This document shows, in pieces, positions 1-7,916 of a DNA stretch of 64,000 bases (position 1 is its first letter; each line of letters starts with the position of its first letter). The notes beneath the pieces are model-generated. The model worked only from the letters and a program-made list of their open reading frames with translations, was not told the origin of the DNA and made no database searches. Origin of the DNA: Glycomyces luteolus (GTDB lineage Bacteria; Actinomycetota; Actinomycetes; Mycobacteriales; Micromonosporaceae); the NCBI RefSeq assembly GCF_027622875.1, contig NZ_JAPZVP010000003.1, positions 295,818 through 359,817 on the forward strand, given 5' to 3'. A program made the translations under genes and the position numbers.

Positions 1-92
1 TCGCGCCCGTATTCGCGGTAGTTCGCGGTGCCTTTGCCGGTGTTGCCGGTCCAGCGCATCGTGATCTCGTAGTGGTGTTCGCGGCCGCTCAT
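1..92 (-). CDS. OsmC family protein, N-terminal fragment cut by window edge
   Basis: Only the first 30 codons are inside the window. The predicted start MSGREHHYEI followed by a TMRWTGNTGKGTANY stretch matches the opening of OsmC-type peroxiredoxins, in which a strand rich in W-T-G-N-T-G precedes the first long helix. Family members reduce organic hydroperoxides with a cysteine pair that lies further downstream and cannot be seen here. The ATG overlaps the TGA of the upstream gene (ATGA), so it is probably translationally coupled as the last visible gene of a minus-strand operon. The family call rests on the short N-terminus only. Confidence 0.6.
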   Translation of the reverse strand, partial: MSGREHHYEITMRWTGNTGKGTANYREYGR

Positions 93-1276
93 GGCGGGCT
101 CCTTCCGGTTGGACGAATGCGGGGACGGAATCCTAACCGAGGCGCCAGTGTCACGGTCTTGCCCGCGGGGAGGCGCTTCCACCAGTGGTGGTAGCGGCTG
201 TAGACATCGGGGTCGCGGTCGGTGAGGAGCGCGGTGAGCGCTTCGGCTTCGGCGGCGAGTCCGGCCCAGTCGTCGTCGGTGAGAGGCCGGAACGCGGTGG
301 CCTCGATGCCGTGGGGGCCACTGCGCCAGACGCCGGCGGCGCGGCCGTCGACGAGGATCATCGGAAGGACGTCGCCGTTGTTGCGGATGAGGGCGGTGCG
401 CAGTTCAGGCGGGACGGTGCGGCCGCGGTCGTGGTGGGCGAGGAACACGTTGTCCCACATGGCCATCAGTCGTGGGGGTGCGGGGGTGTCGGCGTCGGGG
501 ATCTGGGCTTCGGGCAGGTCGTAGAGTGCGGTGCCGTCGGGGCCTTGGTATCGGCGCAGGCGTTCGCCGAGGGCCTTGACGGCTTGTTTCACCCTGCCGC
601 GCTGGACCATTGCGAACTGGGCGACGTCGGGGACGGAGGCGGGGCCGAAGCCGGAGAGGTAGCGGAGGACGAGGCCTTGGAGGGCGGCGTCGGCGGCGTC
701 GCGGTCGCCGAGGACGGGCCGGTCGGGCGCGGCGAGGTAGGCGACCTTCTCGTTGAAGGACCAGGGGCCGCCGAGCGGGACTCGAAGGAGGGGCGCGTAT
801 TGGCGGATGCCGGGCCAGACGGCTTTCGCGGTCTCGGTGCCGAGTCGTTCGGCGAGGCGGGCTTCGCATTCGCGGGCGGTGCGCACTTCGGTGGCGAAGT
901 CGAGGATGTCGGCGGCGTGGGTGGCGGCTTCACTTGGGGTGACGCCGGATTCGGCGATGCGGCCGCCGAGTTTCGCGGCGTAGAGGGACGGCTCGGTGGC
1001 TTCTCGGAACGGCCGGTATTCGTCGGCGGCGACGGCGTGGAGGGTCATGCGGATCGGGTTGCCGCGCACGAGGTCGTAGGAGGCGAAGGCGGCGTCGAGG
1101 TCGGCGGGGTCGAAGTCCGCGACGCGGTTCCACAGTCCGATGTAGGGGGAGGCGGGCGACTGGGCCTGGACGGCGACGGCGGAGCGGACGGCGGCGAGCG
1201 CGTCGCCCGGTCGGCGCTGCAGGAGGGACTGCCGGTCGAGGAGCGCGCGGTTGAGCTGGTCGGCGGTGAGCTGCAT
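89..1276 (-). CDS. HTH_42 / AlkZ-like winged-helix protein (possible DNA glycosylase)
   Basis: The 395-residue protein matches the HTH_42 superfamily, a tandem winged-helix fold that includes the interstrand-crosslink glycosylase AlkZ and E. coli YcaQ. A Q-A-Q triplet sits at residues 37-39, within VQAQSPASPYIGLW. In AlkZ the catalytic glutamines are Gln37 and Gln39 of a QxQ motif, so position and spacing agree; YcaQ-type members instead carry QxD. The length (about 370-400 residues) is normal. The gene starts 4 nt after the reductase stop and overlaps the OsmC start, so a shared transcript is likely. The fold is well supported. Glycosylase activity is inference, since many HTH_42 proteins are uncharacterised. 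Confidence 0.8.
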   Translation of the reverse strand: MQLTADQLNRALLDRQSLLQRRPGDALAAVRSAVAVQAQSPASPYIGLWNRVADFDPADLDAAFASYDLVRGNPIRMTLHAVAADEYRPFREATEPSLYAAKLGGRIAESGVTPSEAATHAADILDFATEVRTARECEARLAERLGTETAKAVWPGIRQYAPLLRVPLGGPWSFNEKVAYLAAPDRPVLGDRDAADAALQGLVLRYLSGFGPASVPDVAQFAMVQRGRVKQAVKALGERLRRYQGPDGTALYDLPEAQIPDADTPAPPRLMAMWDNVFLAHHDRGRTVPPELRTALIRNNGDVLPMILVDGRAAGVWRSGPHGIEATAFRPLTDDDWAGLAAEAEALTALLTDRDPDVYSRYHHWWKRLPAGKTVTLAPRLGFRPRIRPTGRSPP

Positions 1277-1280
1277 GGGG

Positions 1281-2105
1281 TCAGCGTCGCAGGTGGGCTG
1301 CGAGGCTCGTCGGGGGCGTCCCTGTCAGGCGCTCGATGTCGCCGGGCGCGGCGGCGAAGCGGGCTTCGCGCACGGACCGGAACATGCTGGCGTAGGCCTC
1401 GATGAGCCAGGCGGGTTCGCCGTCGGCGGCGAGGCGGGCGCGGTAGTCGGCGTCGTCGATCGCCCGGTACCGCATGGGTCTTCCGAGTGCTTCGGTCGCG
1501 GCCCGGGCGATCTGGTCGCCGGTGAGGGCTTCGGGGCCGGTGAGGTCGAGGACGCCTTCGGTGCGGGCGGTCGCGGCGGCGGCCAGCGCGCGGGCGACAT
1601 CGTCGCGGGTGCAGAAGGAGGTGCCGGGGGCGCCGTCGCCGAGCGGCAGGGCGAGCTCGCCGGTGCGCGCGGCGTCGTCGAGCCAGGTGGCGGCGAAGAA
1701 GTCGGCGAACACGGAGGTGCGGGCCAGGCAGTGGGGGCGGTCGGCGAGGAGCGCTTCGGTCTCCTGGTGGCCGGGCGAGTAGTAGAAGCGCGAGTCGGGG
1801 GCGATGTCGAGGATGCTGGTGTAGACGATGTGGACGTCGGCGGGGCAGGCGGCGATGACGTTGCGGTGGTGGCGGGTCATGGTCTCGGCGGTGCCGTCGC
1901 TGGAGACCATCACGAGTGTGTCGAGTCCGCGGAGGGCCTCGTTCAGGGACTCGGGGTCGTCGTAGTCGGCACGGCGGGCGGTGATGCCGGGGGCGACGGC
2001 TTCGGGGCGGCGGGCGAGGGCGACGAGGTCTTCTCGGCCCGCGGCGAGAAGGTGGCGGATGACGCCTGAGCCGACGCCGCCGGTGGCTCCGGTAATGCCG
2101 ATCAT
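1281..2105 (-). CDS. NmrA-like NAD(P)H-binding reductase (SDR_a5 type)
   Basis: The 274-residue protein begins MIGITGATGGVGSGV, the glycine-rich dinucleotide-binding loop of atypical short-chain dehydrogenases. It lacks an obvious YxxxK active site, as NmrA/QorB-type members do. It probably binds NAD(P)H and acts as a quinone reductase or redox sensor in the cytosol; the substrate is unknown. GGAGA precedes the ATG. It is the first gene of a tight group with the HTH_42 gene (4 nt gap) and the OsmC gene, suggesting a stress-response operon. Residues 57-72 (LRGLDTLVMVSSDGTA) form the fourth strand region typical of the family. Confidence 0.85.
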   Translation of the reverse strand: MIGITGATGGVGSGVIRHLLAAGREDLVALARRPEAVAPGITARRADYDDPESLNEALRGLDTLVMVSSDGTAETMTRHHRNVIAACPADVHIVYTSILDIAPDSRFYYSPGHQETEALLADRPHCLARTSVFADFFAATWLDDAARTGELALPLGDGAPGTSFCTRDDVARALAAAATARTEGVLDLTGPEALTGDQIARAATEALGRPMRYRAIDDADYRARLAADGEPAWLIEAYASMFRSVREARFAAAPGDIERLTGTPPTSLAAHLRR

Positions 2106-2206
2106 GGGTCTCCGTTCAGCGTCGGGCCCCGGTCGCGGTGTGGCGGCAGGGGCGGTGCGCTTCCCATTGTGCCCGGTACGGGGCGGATCGGCGTCGAGTG
2201 CGCGTC

Positions 2207-2233
2207 GGGGCCGGATCCTGGTAGTCCGGCCCC
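2207..2233 (-). terminator. GC-rich hairpin after the SRPBCC gene
   Basis: GGGGCCGGA and TCCGGCCCC form a perfect 9-bp stem with a 9-nt loop, 17 nt beyond the stop of the upstream minus-strand gene. There is no T tract, which is common for actinobacterial terminators. Confidence 0.55.
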
Positions 2234-2249
2234 GGCGTCTCCGCGGGGT

Positions 2250-2672
2250 TCAGGCTTTCGCGAGGTAGGCGAGGCAGGAGTCGAGCAGCATCTGGCTGCC
2301 TTCCTTGGCCATGTCGTACTCCTCCTTCGTCGCGCAGGTCTGCGAGATGGTGAGGCGGGTGCGGTCCTCGCCGAGGCCGACCAGGTCGAGGCGCATGACC
2401 TCTTCGCCGCCGCCGGGCGTGTCCATGCCCATGAGGAGCAGTTCGTGCTCGACGACCTCGATGTAGCGGCCGGTGATCGGGAACTCCTGGCCGTCGGGGG
2501 TGACGACGGTGGCGGTGTAGCGGCCGTTCGGGGTGGGGTCCATCGACACCGAGCCGGCCTTGGAGTAGCTCCACGCCTCGTAGGGCTCGTCTTCGGTCCA
2601 GGCGGCCCAGACGGCGGCGATGGGGGCGTCGGCTTCGGCGGTGAGGGTGTAGGTCAGGTCGTCGGCGCTCAT
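2250..2672 (-). CDS. SRPBCC / AHSA1-like protein
   Basis: The 140-residue protein has the START/Bet v1-like layout of the AHSA1 family. An opening strand (LTYTLTAEADAPIAAVWAAW) is followed by a W-S-Y-S segment, repeated strands with G-x-Y and a long C-terminal helix (KEEYDMAKEGSQMLLDS). Such proteins form a hydrophobic cavity and often accompany ArsR regulators or act in stress responses; no ligand can be assigned. The ATG at 2672 has upstream GGAGAT. It is transcribed away from the EACC1/caspase genes and followed by a hairpin, so it is probably monocistronic. Confidence 0.8.
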   Translation of the reverse strand: MSADDLTYTLTAEADAPIAAVWAAWTEDEPYEAWSYSKAGSVSMDPTPNGRYTATVVTPDGQEFPITGRYIEVVEHELLLMGMDTPGGGEEVMRLDLVGLGEDRTRLTISQTCATKEEYDMAKEGSQMLLDSCLAYLAKA

Positions 2673-2801
2673 CGGGATCTCCTTGATTCGTGTCGTTCGG
2701 TGTATGCCCGTATAGACGAGCGGGCTCAGCGGGATTCATCGCCGCGGCGAGAAGGATTTTCGAGTCCTCCGGGAGTGGCGGCCGTCTGGGAGAATTCGGG
2801 G

Positions 2802-3161
2802 ATGGACGTCGAGATTACGATCGCAGGTTCCGAGGATGCCCGGGGCGAGCTGGAGTCCTTGCGGCAGTGGCTGAACCAGGACGAGGACTACCGGGGCCTG
2901 GTCGACTTCGCGCCCGCCGAGATCAAGCCGGGCGAGCTCGGGGCTCTGCAGGAGATCCTGCTGGCGGCGATCGCCGCCGGCGGGCTCGACGCGCTCGGCC
3001 GCACCATCGCCGTCTGGCTCCAGACCCGCCAGTCGACGATCGCGGTGAAGCTCCGCGCCGACGGCACCATCGAAGAGGTGAGTGCGAGCGGCCCTATCGC
3101 GAAGACCGTGGCCGAGAACGTGTTCGGCGACGATCCCAAGCGGCTCGGCCAGGGCGGATAG
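2802..3161 (+). CDS. Effector-associated constant component EACC1
   Basis: The 119-residue protein matches EACC1 (effector-associated constant component 1). This small alpha/beta domain was described by comparative genomics as a partner of caspase, trypsin and other effectors in actinobacterial NTP-dependent conflict systems. Visible features are the opening strand MDVEITIAGSEDARGELESL, a central hydrophobic helix (ALQEILLAAIAAGGLDALG) and the strand STIAVKLRADG. The start was set at the ATG where homology begins. The caspase gene follows 3 nt after the stop, which is the association expected for the family. It probably acts as an adaptor or trigger for the caspase; its biochemistry is not known. 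Confidence 0.85.
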   Translation: MDVEITIAGSEDARGELESLRQWLNQDEDYRGLVDFAPAEIKPGELGALQEILLAAIAAGGLDALGRTIAVWLQTRQSTIAVKLRADGTIEEVSASGPIAKTVAENVFGDDPKRLGQGG

Positions 3162-3164
3162 CGG

Positions 3165-4298
3165 ATGCGCCTCCCCGACGGCGCGCGGTCCCGGGCCCTG
3201 CTCATCGGCACCGGCGCGTACGAGCACCTGAACGGCGTGCCCGAGATCCGGTCCAACCTCAGGGCGCTGAAGTCGGCGCTCGAGTCGTACACCGGCCTGC
3301 CGCCCGAGCACTGCCGCACGCTCCTCGACCCACCCGACCTCGCCGCGGTCGGCCGCGAGGTGGAGGCCGCGACCAGGGACGCCGCCGATCTCCTGCTCAT
3401 CTACTACAGCGGCCACGGCCTCGTCGCCTCCGACGGGCTCCTGCACCTCGCGCTGCCCCAGACCTCGCAGCGGCTGCTGCCTTGGAGCGGCATCCCCTTC
3501 AAGCTGCTGCACCACGCCGTCCAGGTCTCGCGCGCGAAGACGAAGGTGCTCATCCTCGACTGCTGCTTCTCCGGGAAGGCCACCCAGCTGCTGAGCGGCG
3601 AGGAGAGCACTATCCTCGGCCAGATCACGGCGAACGGCGCGTTCACGCTCACGTCCTCTCCCGCGAACGAGCCGTCCTTCGCCGTCGACGGCCGCGGCCA
3701 CACCGTGTTCACCGGTGCACTGCTGAAGGTGCTGGAACACGGCAGCCCGCGTGCGGGAGCGATGCTGACCCTCGGCGACATCCACCTCGAGCTCCTCCAC
3801 CACGCCCAGGCGAATCACCTCCCCGAACCGCAGAAACTCGGGACGCACACCGCCGAACTGCTGCCGCTCGCGAGGAACCGTCAGGCCGAGAGCGACGAGG
3901 CCGGTTCCCTCAGCGATCCGGCGATCAATGCGCCGGGGTCGGTCGCTCCCGCGAAGGCGGACCCGAAGCTCAAGTACCGGTCGTTCGCGGATGCCCTGGT
4001 GACCGCCCGCGACATCGAAGCGGCGCAGTTCAAGACCGTGCGGCTCACCGCGGGATACGACGAGGACGAAGTGGACGACTTCCTCGACAAGGCGGCGGCC
4101 GCGCTGGACGATCCGCCGCTGGGCCCGCAGCGGATGCGGCCCGAGGACGTCAGGAACAGCCATTTCACGACCACCCGGATGCGGGAGGGCTACGACGTGG
4201 AGGAGGTCGATTCGTTCCTCGACCGGGTCGAGCTCGAATTCCTACGGCGTCAGTCGCTCGCCGCTCAGTACGCCGCTGAATTCGGCACTGGAGCCTGA
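3165..4298 (+). CDS. Caspase-fold peptidase with two C-terminal DivIVA-type repeats
   Basis: The 377-residue protein has a C14-type caspase domain at about residues 8-235. The catalytic histidine is in YYSGHG (80-85, His84) and the cysteine in LDCCFSG (131-137), so both dyad residues are present. A linker rich in A, P, S and D (240-268) leads to two short repeats, at about 276-312 and 325-357. Each carries F-x-T-x-R-x-x-x-G-Y-D-x-x-E-V-D-x-F-L-D, the signature of the short DivIVA-like repeat. DivIVA proteins sense membrane curvature at cell poles and hyphal tips. The fusion suggests a protease held near, or triggered by, the polar or septal machinery; that is inference. It is coupled to the EACC1 gene and followed by a hairpin. 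Confidence 0.88.
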   Translation: MRLPDGARSRALLIGTGAYEHLNGVPEIRSNLRALKSALESYTGLPPEHCRTLLDPPDLAAVGREVEAATRDAADLLLIYYSGHGLVASDGLLHLALPQTSQRLLPWSGIPFKLLHHAVQVSRAKTKVLILDCCFSGKATQLLSGEESTILGQITANGAFTLTSSPANEPSFAVDGRGHTVFTGALLKVLEHGSPRAGAMLTLGDIHLELLHHAQANHLPEPQKLGTHTAELLPLARNRQAESDEAGSLSDPAINAPGSVAPAKADPKLKYRSFADALVTARDIEAAQFKTVRLTAGYDEDEVDDFLDKAAAALDDPPLGPQRMRPEDVRNSHFTTTRMREGYDVEEVDSFLDRVELEFLRRQSLAAQYAAEFGTGA

Positions 4299-4305
4299 AC
4301 CCGCT

Positions 4306-4342
4306 GCTGCGACCGCCCGGCCACCGGGAAGGCGGTTGCGGC
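4306..4342 (+). terminator. Hairpin after the caspase gene
   Basis: GCTGCGACCGCC pairs with GGCGGTTGCGGC through a 12-bp stem that includes two G-U pairs, 8 nt after the stop codon. Confidence 0.6.
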
Positions 4343-4406
4343 ACAGTCGGACCAGGCGTAGGTTCGACCGCGGATACGCCGAGGAATGGGAGTCGAGGTT
4401 CGCATA

Positions 4407-4988
4407 ATGGGAAAGACGTACGACGTGATCGACGGTCGCCTGCGCGAGTTCATCGAGGCGCAGCCGGTGTTTTTCGTGGCCACCGCGCCGCTCGCCCAGG
4501 ACGGCCACGTCAACCTCTCCCCCAAGGGCCACAACGGTTCGCTCAAAGTCCTCGACGAGCTGACCGTGGCCTACCTCGACTTCGGCGGCTCCGGCGCTGA
4601 GACCCACGCGCACCTGCGCGAGAACGGCCGTGTCACCCTCATGTGGTGCGCCTTCACCGGCCCGCCGAACATCGTGCGCGTCCACGGCACCGGCGAGGCC
4701 GTCTACCGGGACGACCCGCGCTTCGAGGAGCTCATCCCCCGGTTCGCGGAGGCCGACGGTCCGGGCGTGCGGGGGATCATCGTGGTGCGCGCCAAGCGCA
4801 TCAGCGACACCTGCGGGTTCGGGGTGCCCCTTATGGAGTATCAGGAGGACCGGCCGCTCCTGCGGCAGTTCCTGGGCCGCAAGAGCGACGACGAGTTCGC
4901 CCAGTACTGCGAGTCCAAGGAGTACAACGTGAAGAGCATCGACGGGCTCCCGGCCCTGCCGCTGCCACTGCCGCCGCGCAGCAGCTGA
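4407..4988 (+). CDS. Pyridoxamine 5'-phosphate oxidase (PPOX) family protein
   Basis: The 193-residue protein has a split-barrel flavin-binding fold. MGKTYDVIDGRLREFIEAQPVF leads into VFFVATAP and the N-L-S-P-K-G-H motif typical of the PPOX-like group near PF01243, followed by TLMWCAFTGPPNIVRVHG. Members bind FMN or F420 and reduce small molecules; no substrate can be named. The ATG at 4407 was preferred because GAGG lies 8 nt upstream, whereas the ATG at 4386 has no usable spacing. It is isolated between two hairpins and so probably forms its own transcript. Confidence 0.85.
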   Translation: MGKTYDVIDGRLREFIEAQPVFFVATAPLAQDGHVNLSPKGHNGSLKVLDELTVAYLDFGGSGAETHAHLRENGRVTLMWCAFTGPPNIVRVHGTGEAVYRDDPRFEELIPRFAEADGPGVRGIIVVRAKRISDTCGFGVPLMEYQEDRPLLRQFLGRKSDDEFAQYCESKEYNVKSIDGLPALPLPLPPRSS

Positions 4989-4999
4989 AACGCGTTCAG

Positions 5000-5030
5000 G
5001 GGCCGCACCAGTTCAATCCGGGTGCGGCCC
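5000..5030. terminator. Terminator between convergent genes
   Basis: GGGCCGCACC and GGTGCGGCCC form a perfect 10-bp stem with an 11-nt loop, followed on the plus strand by TTCCTGTTTT. It lies between a plus-strand and a minus-strand gene and may serve both. Confidence 0.8.
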
Positions 5031-5042
5031 TTCCTGTTTTCA

Positions 5043-6164
5043 CTAGTCGACGATCGCATCCAGCTCGATCGCGTCCTTCGCGGCGTCCGTGCGCGCGGTC
5101 CGCTGCTCCGGGGACGTCCCCTGCGGGTCCAGCAGGGCCAGCGCCTGGTTCACGTCGGCGAACGGGCGCATACGCCGCTCATAGCGGGCGAAGGCCAGCT
5201 CGTGGTCGTCGGTGCGGCCGAGCTCGAGGGCGAGGACGTAGGCGCCGACCAGGGCGAGGCTGGTGCCCTGTCCCGAGGTGGGGGCGGCGCAGTGGGCGGC
5301 GTCGCCGAGGAGGGCGACGCGGCCCTCGGACCAGGTGTCCATTTTGATCTGTGCCATGGCGTCGAAGTAGAAGTCCTCGGCCTTCCACATCCGCTCGACG
5401 AAGCCGGGCACCTCCCAGCCGAAGCCGGTGAGGTGGTCGGCGATGAGCTGCTTCTGCGCGTTCACGTCCCGGTAGTCGTATTCGATCGGGGCGGAGGCGA
5501 ACCCGAGGTAGATGCGGAGTTCCCGGTTGTCGCGCACGGTCATCACCGCGCCGCCGCTGGCGCCGTCGTTGAACCAGGTCTGCCAGTGCTCCAGGCCGAG
5601 GAAGTTCTCCTGGCTGAACACGCCGAGATAGCTGCCGAGGTGGTCGGTGTACTGCGATTCGGGGCCGAAGACGAGCTTGCGGGTGTTGGAGTGGAGGCCG
5701 TCGGCGCCGATGACGAGGTCGAAACGGCGCGGGGCGGCGTGCTCGAATTCGACCAGGACCCCTTCCGCCTCTTGGTGGATGGCGGTGATCGAGTCGCCGA
5801 AGACGTATTCGATGCCGTCGTTCTCGGCGTGGACGAGGTCGACGAGGTCTTCGCGGAGGATCTCGATGTCGTCGGAGTCGACGCCGCCGGAGGAGAGCGC
5901 GAACTCCTCGGAGCGGAAGATCTCGTTGCCTTCGGGGTCGAGCATGTCCATGCCGTTGCTGTGGTTGGCGAGTGCGCGGGCCTTGGTCTCGAGTCCCATG
6001 CGGCGGAGCACCGTGAGGGCCGCGCCGCGGACGTCGATGGCCTGGCCGCCTCGGCGGAGGCGCGGGGCGCGTTCGAGGACGACGGGGGTGAGGCCCTGCT
6101 CGCGCAGCCAGTAGGCGAGGGCGGTGCCGGCGATGCTGGAGCCTGAGATGAGGACGGTGGCCAT
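5043..6164 (-). CDS. FAD-dependent monooxygenase (TetX/PHBH-like)
   Basis: The 373-residue protein has all three flavoprotein hydroxylase fingerprints. These are an N-terminal Rossmann loop (GSSIAG, residues 8-13), the DG motif (VIGADGLHSNTR) and the GD motif (LLGDAAHCAAPTSGQG, near 285). The family uses NADPH and O2 to hydroxylate aromatic or polyketide substrates; TetX inactivates tetracyclines this way. The start at 6164 is backed by GGAGGGA just upstream. It is divergently transcribed from a GntR-TetR fusion regulator with a 160-bp shared promoter region, the usual arrangement for a drug-inducible gene. The substrate is unknown; tetracycline-like compounds are a guess from fold and context. 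Confidence 0.85.
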   Translation of the reverse strand: MATVLISGSSIAGTALAYWLREQGLTPVVLERAPRLRRGGQAIDVRGAALTVLRRMGLETKARALANHSNGMDMLDPEGNEIFRSEEFALSSGGVDSDDIEILREDLVDLVHAENDGIEYVFGDSITAIHQEAEGVLVEFEHAAPRRFDLVIGADGLHSNTRKLVFGPESQYTDHLGSYLGVFSQENFLGLEHWQTWFNDGASGGAVMTVRDNRELRIYLGFASAPIEYDYRDVNAQKQLIADHLTGFGWEVPGFVERMWKAEDFYFDAMAQIKMDTWSEGRVALLGDAAHCAAPTSGQGTSLALVGAYVLALELGRTDDHELAFARYERRMRPFADVNQALALLDPQGTSPEQRTARTDAAKDAIELDAIVD

Positions 6165-6291
6165 GGGGTCCCTCCGGATACGTTGTACTGGGTTGACTGG
6201 GGCAACCGTATGGAAGATGCCGTTGACCTGCAAATACGTGCTCCAACTGCCCTAGTGCAGATGGGATCGGGAGGGTGGGGTGCGGCTAGGA

Positions 6292-6307
6292 TCTGTCGTA
6301 GTACAGA
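6292..6307. promoter_or_regulatory. Possible operator in divergent promoter region
   Basis: TCTGT and ACAGA form 5-bp inverted arms around CGTAGT, 18 nt before the GTG start of the GntR-TetR gene. It is a candidate autoregulatory site in the 6165-6324 region; the arms are short, so chance is possible. Confidence 0.3.
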
Positions 6308-6324
6308 CCAGAGGGAGGGCCGCC

Positions 6325-7269
6325 GTGGCCGAGTCGACCGAGCCGCCGTACGTTCGCATCGCCGCGGAGCTGAGCAGGCGCATCGTCGATCGGGAGCTGG
6401 CTCCGGGCGACAAGGTGCCGTCGACTCGGCAGGTCGCCCAAGATTTCGGTGTGGCGCTGGCCACTGCGACGAAGGCGCTGGATGCGCTGCGCGCCGAGGG
6501 CCTGGTGATCACGCGCCCGCGTTCGGGCACGGTGGTCGCACCGCGCCGCGGCAAGGCGGGCGAGCCCGCCGCGGAGCTCACCCGGGAGCGGGTCCTGGGC
6601 GAGGCGATAGCGATGGCGGATGCCGAAGGGCTGGAAGCGGTCTCGATGCGCGCGGTGGCGGGCCGGTGCGGGGTCGCGCCGATGTCGCTATACCGCTTCG
6701 TCGAGGACAAAGAGGACCTGGTGAACGCGATGGCCGACAACGTGTACGGCTCGGCCGCGTTCGACCGCGACGAGTCCGCCTCGTGGCGGTCCCAAGTGGA
6801 GTCATTGTGCCGGGATCTGTGGCGGCTGCACCGTGCCCACCCCTGGCTCGGCCGCACCCAGCCGCTCACCCGGCCGCTGCCGCTGCCGAACGTGATCCGT
6901 CTCGGCGACCGCCTGCTCGGCGCGCTCGAACCGCTCGGGCTGCCGCCGAAGCTGCACTTCGACGTGCACGTGCTCCTGTTCAGCCACATCGTGGGCCTGG
7001 CCGCGAACTTCGAGGCCGAGGACGAGGCCGTCTCCGAGACCGGGCTCTCCTCCGAGGAGTGGACCGACCTGCAGTACCAGCACCGCTTCGGCGACGAGGC
7101 CTTCATGACCGCCCACCCTCATTTCTCGAAGCTGTTCGGCCACTTCGGTTCCATGTCGGACGGATACGACCTCGACCTCGAAGACCTCTTCGAACTCGGC
7201 CTCGGCCTCATCCTCGACGGCATCGAGCGCCTCCCCGCGCGCAGGAGCGCCGCGGAGGAGGGCGCGTAG
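6325..7269 (+). CDS. GntR-TetR fusion transcriptional regulator
   Basis: The 314-residue protein carries two DNA-binding modules. Residues about 8-78 form a GntR winged helix (PSTRQVAQDFGVALATATKA, then LRAEGLVITRPRSGTVV). Residues about 90-140 form a TetR helix-turn-helix (SMRAVAGRCGVAPMSLYRFV), followed by a tetracycline-repressor-like C-terminal ligand domain. Such fusions occur in actinobacteria and usually control a neighbouring drug-modifying or efflux gene. The GTG at 6325 was chosen because GAGGGAGGG precedes it by a good distance. It faces the FAD monooxygenase gene, which it probably represses until a ligand binds. Confidence 0.88.
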   Translation: MAESTEPPYVRIAAELSRRIVDRELAPGDKVPSTRQVAQDFGVALATATKALDALRAEGLVITRPRSGTVVAPRRGKAGEPAAELTRERVLGEAIAMADAEGLEAVSMRAVAGRCGVAPMSLYRFVEDKEDLVNAMADNVYGSAAFDRDESASWRSQVESLCRDLWRLHRAHPWLGRTQPLTRPLPLPNVIRLGDRLLGALEPLGLPPKLHFDVHVLLFSHIVGLAANFEAEDEAVSETGLSSEEWTDLQYQHRFGDEAFMTAHPHFSKLFGHFGSMSDGYDLDLEDLFELGLGLILDGIERLPARRSAAEEGA

Positions 7270-7307
7270 CTCGTGGTGCGAGCAACCTGCGGGCGAAGGA
7301 CCTCGGC

Positions 7308-7901
7308 TCAGGCGGCGAGTCCTCTGGTGAGCGAGGCGAACGAGCGCGTCCAGTGTGCGTTCGCCTCGTCCTCGTCGCCGAGGGCCCCTCGGAGTTCGAG
7401 GCTGCACAGGCCGTGGGCCATGGCGTTGAGCTGCACGGCGATCGGATAGGCGCCGATGTCGGTGAAGACGCCTTGGTCGACGCAGCGGCCGCAGGCCTCC
7501 ACGAGCGCGTCGAAGGTGGGCTGGATGCGTCCGGCCGCCGCGGCATCGGGTTGGAACTCGGGCACCGGGCGGCCGAACATGAGCTCGTACAGGTGCGGGT
7601 TGGCGCGGGCGTTGGCGCGGTACGCGTCGCCGAGGGCGAGCAGGTCGGCGAGCGGATCGCCGGTGCGCGGCACCGCCGCGAAGGCGGCGGCGAGCCGGTC
7701 GAAGCCTTCCAGGAACATCTCGCGGAGCAGGCCCGCCTTGTCGCCGAAGAGACTGTAGACGGCGGTGGTCGAGGTGCCGGTCTCCTGCGCGACCCGCCTG
7801 GTGCTCAGGGCGGCCGGGCCCTCCGCGGCCAGGATCCGTCCGCCCGCGTCGATGAGTTCGCGCCGCAGCGTCTCGTAGTCTCGTTTCCTGGGTCTCGCCA
7901 T
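7308..7901 (-). CDS. TetR family repressor
   Basis: The 197-residue protein has an N-terminal TetR helix-turn-helix (ALSTRRVAQETGTSTTAVYSLF, then GDKAGLLREMF) and a helical ligand-binding domain of the tetR_C-like type (DPLADLLALGDAYRANARANPHLYELMF). It is divergent from the NAD-dependent epimerase/dehydratase gene across a 65-bp gap holding two overlapping inverted repeats. It therefore most likely represses that gene and itself. The ligand is unknown. Confidence 0.9.
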   Translation of the reverse strand: MARPRKRDYETLRRELIDAGGRILAAEGPAALSTRRVAQETGTSTTAVYSLFGDKAGLLREMFLEGFDRLAAAFAAVPRTGDPLADLLALGDAYRANARANPHLYELMFGRPVPEFQPDAAAAGRIQPTFDALVEACGRCVDQGVFTDIGAYPIAVQLNAMAHGLCSLELRGALGDEDEANAHWTRSFASLTRGLAA

Positions 7902-7916
7902 GTTGACAAGCGTATC

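Noticed and set aside
4355..4390. GGTTCGA-like sequence suggesting a tRNA T-arm
   Set aside because: No acceptor or anticodon stem could be folded around it; no tRNA genes were seen in the window.
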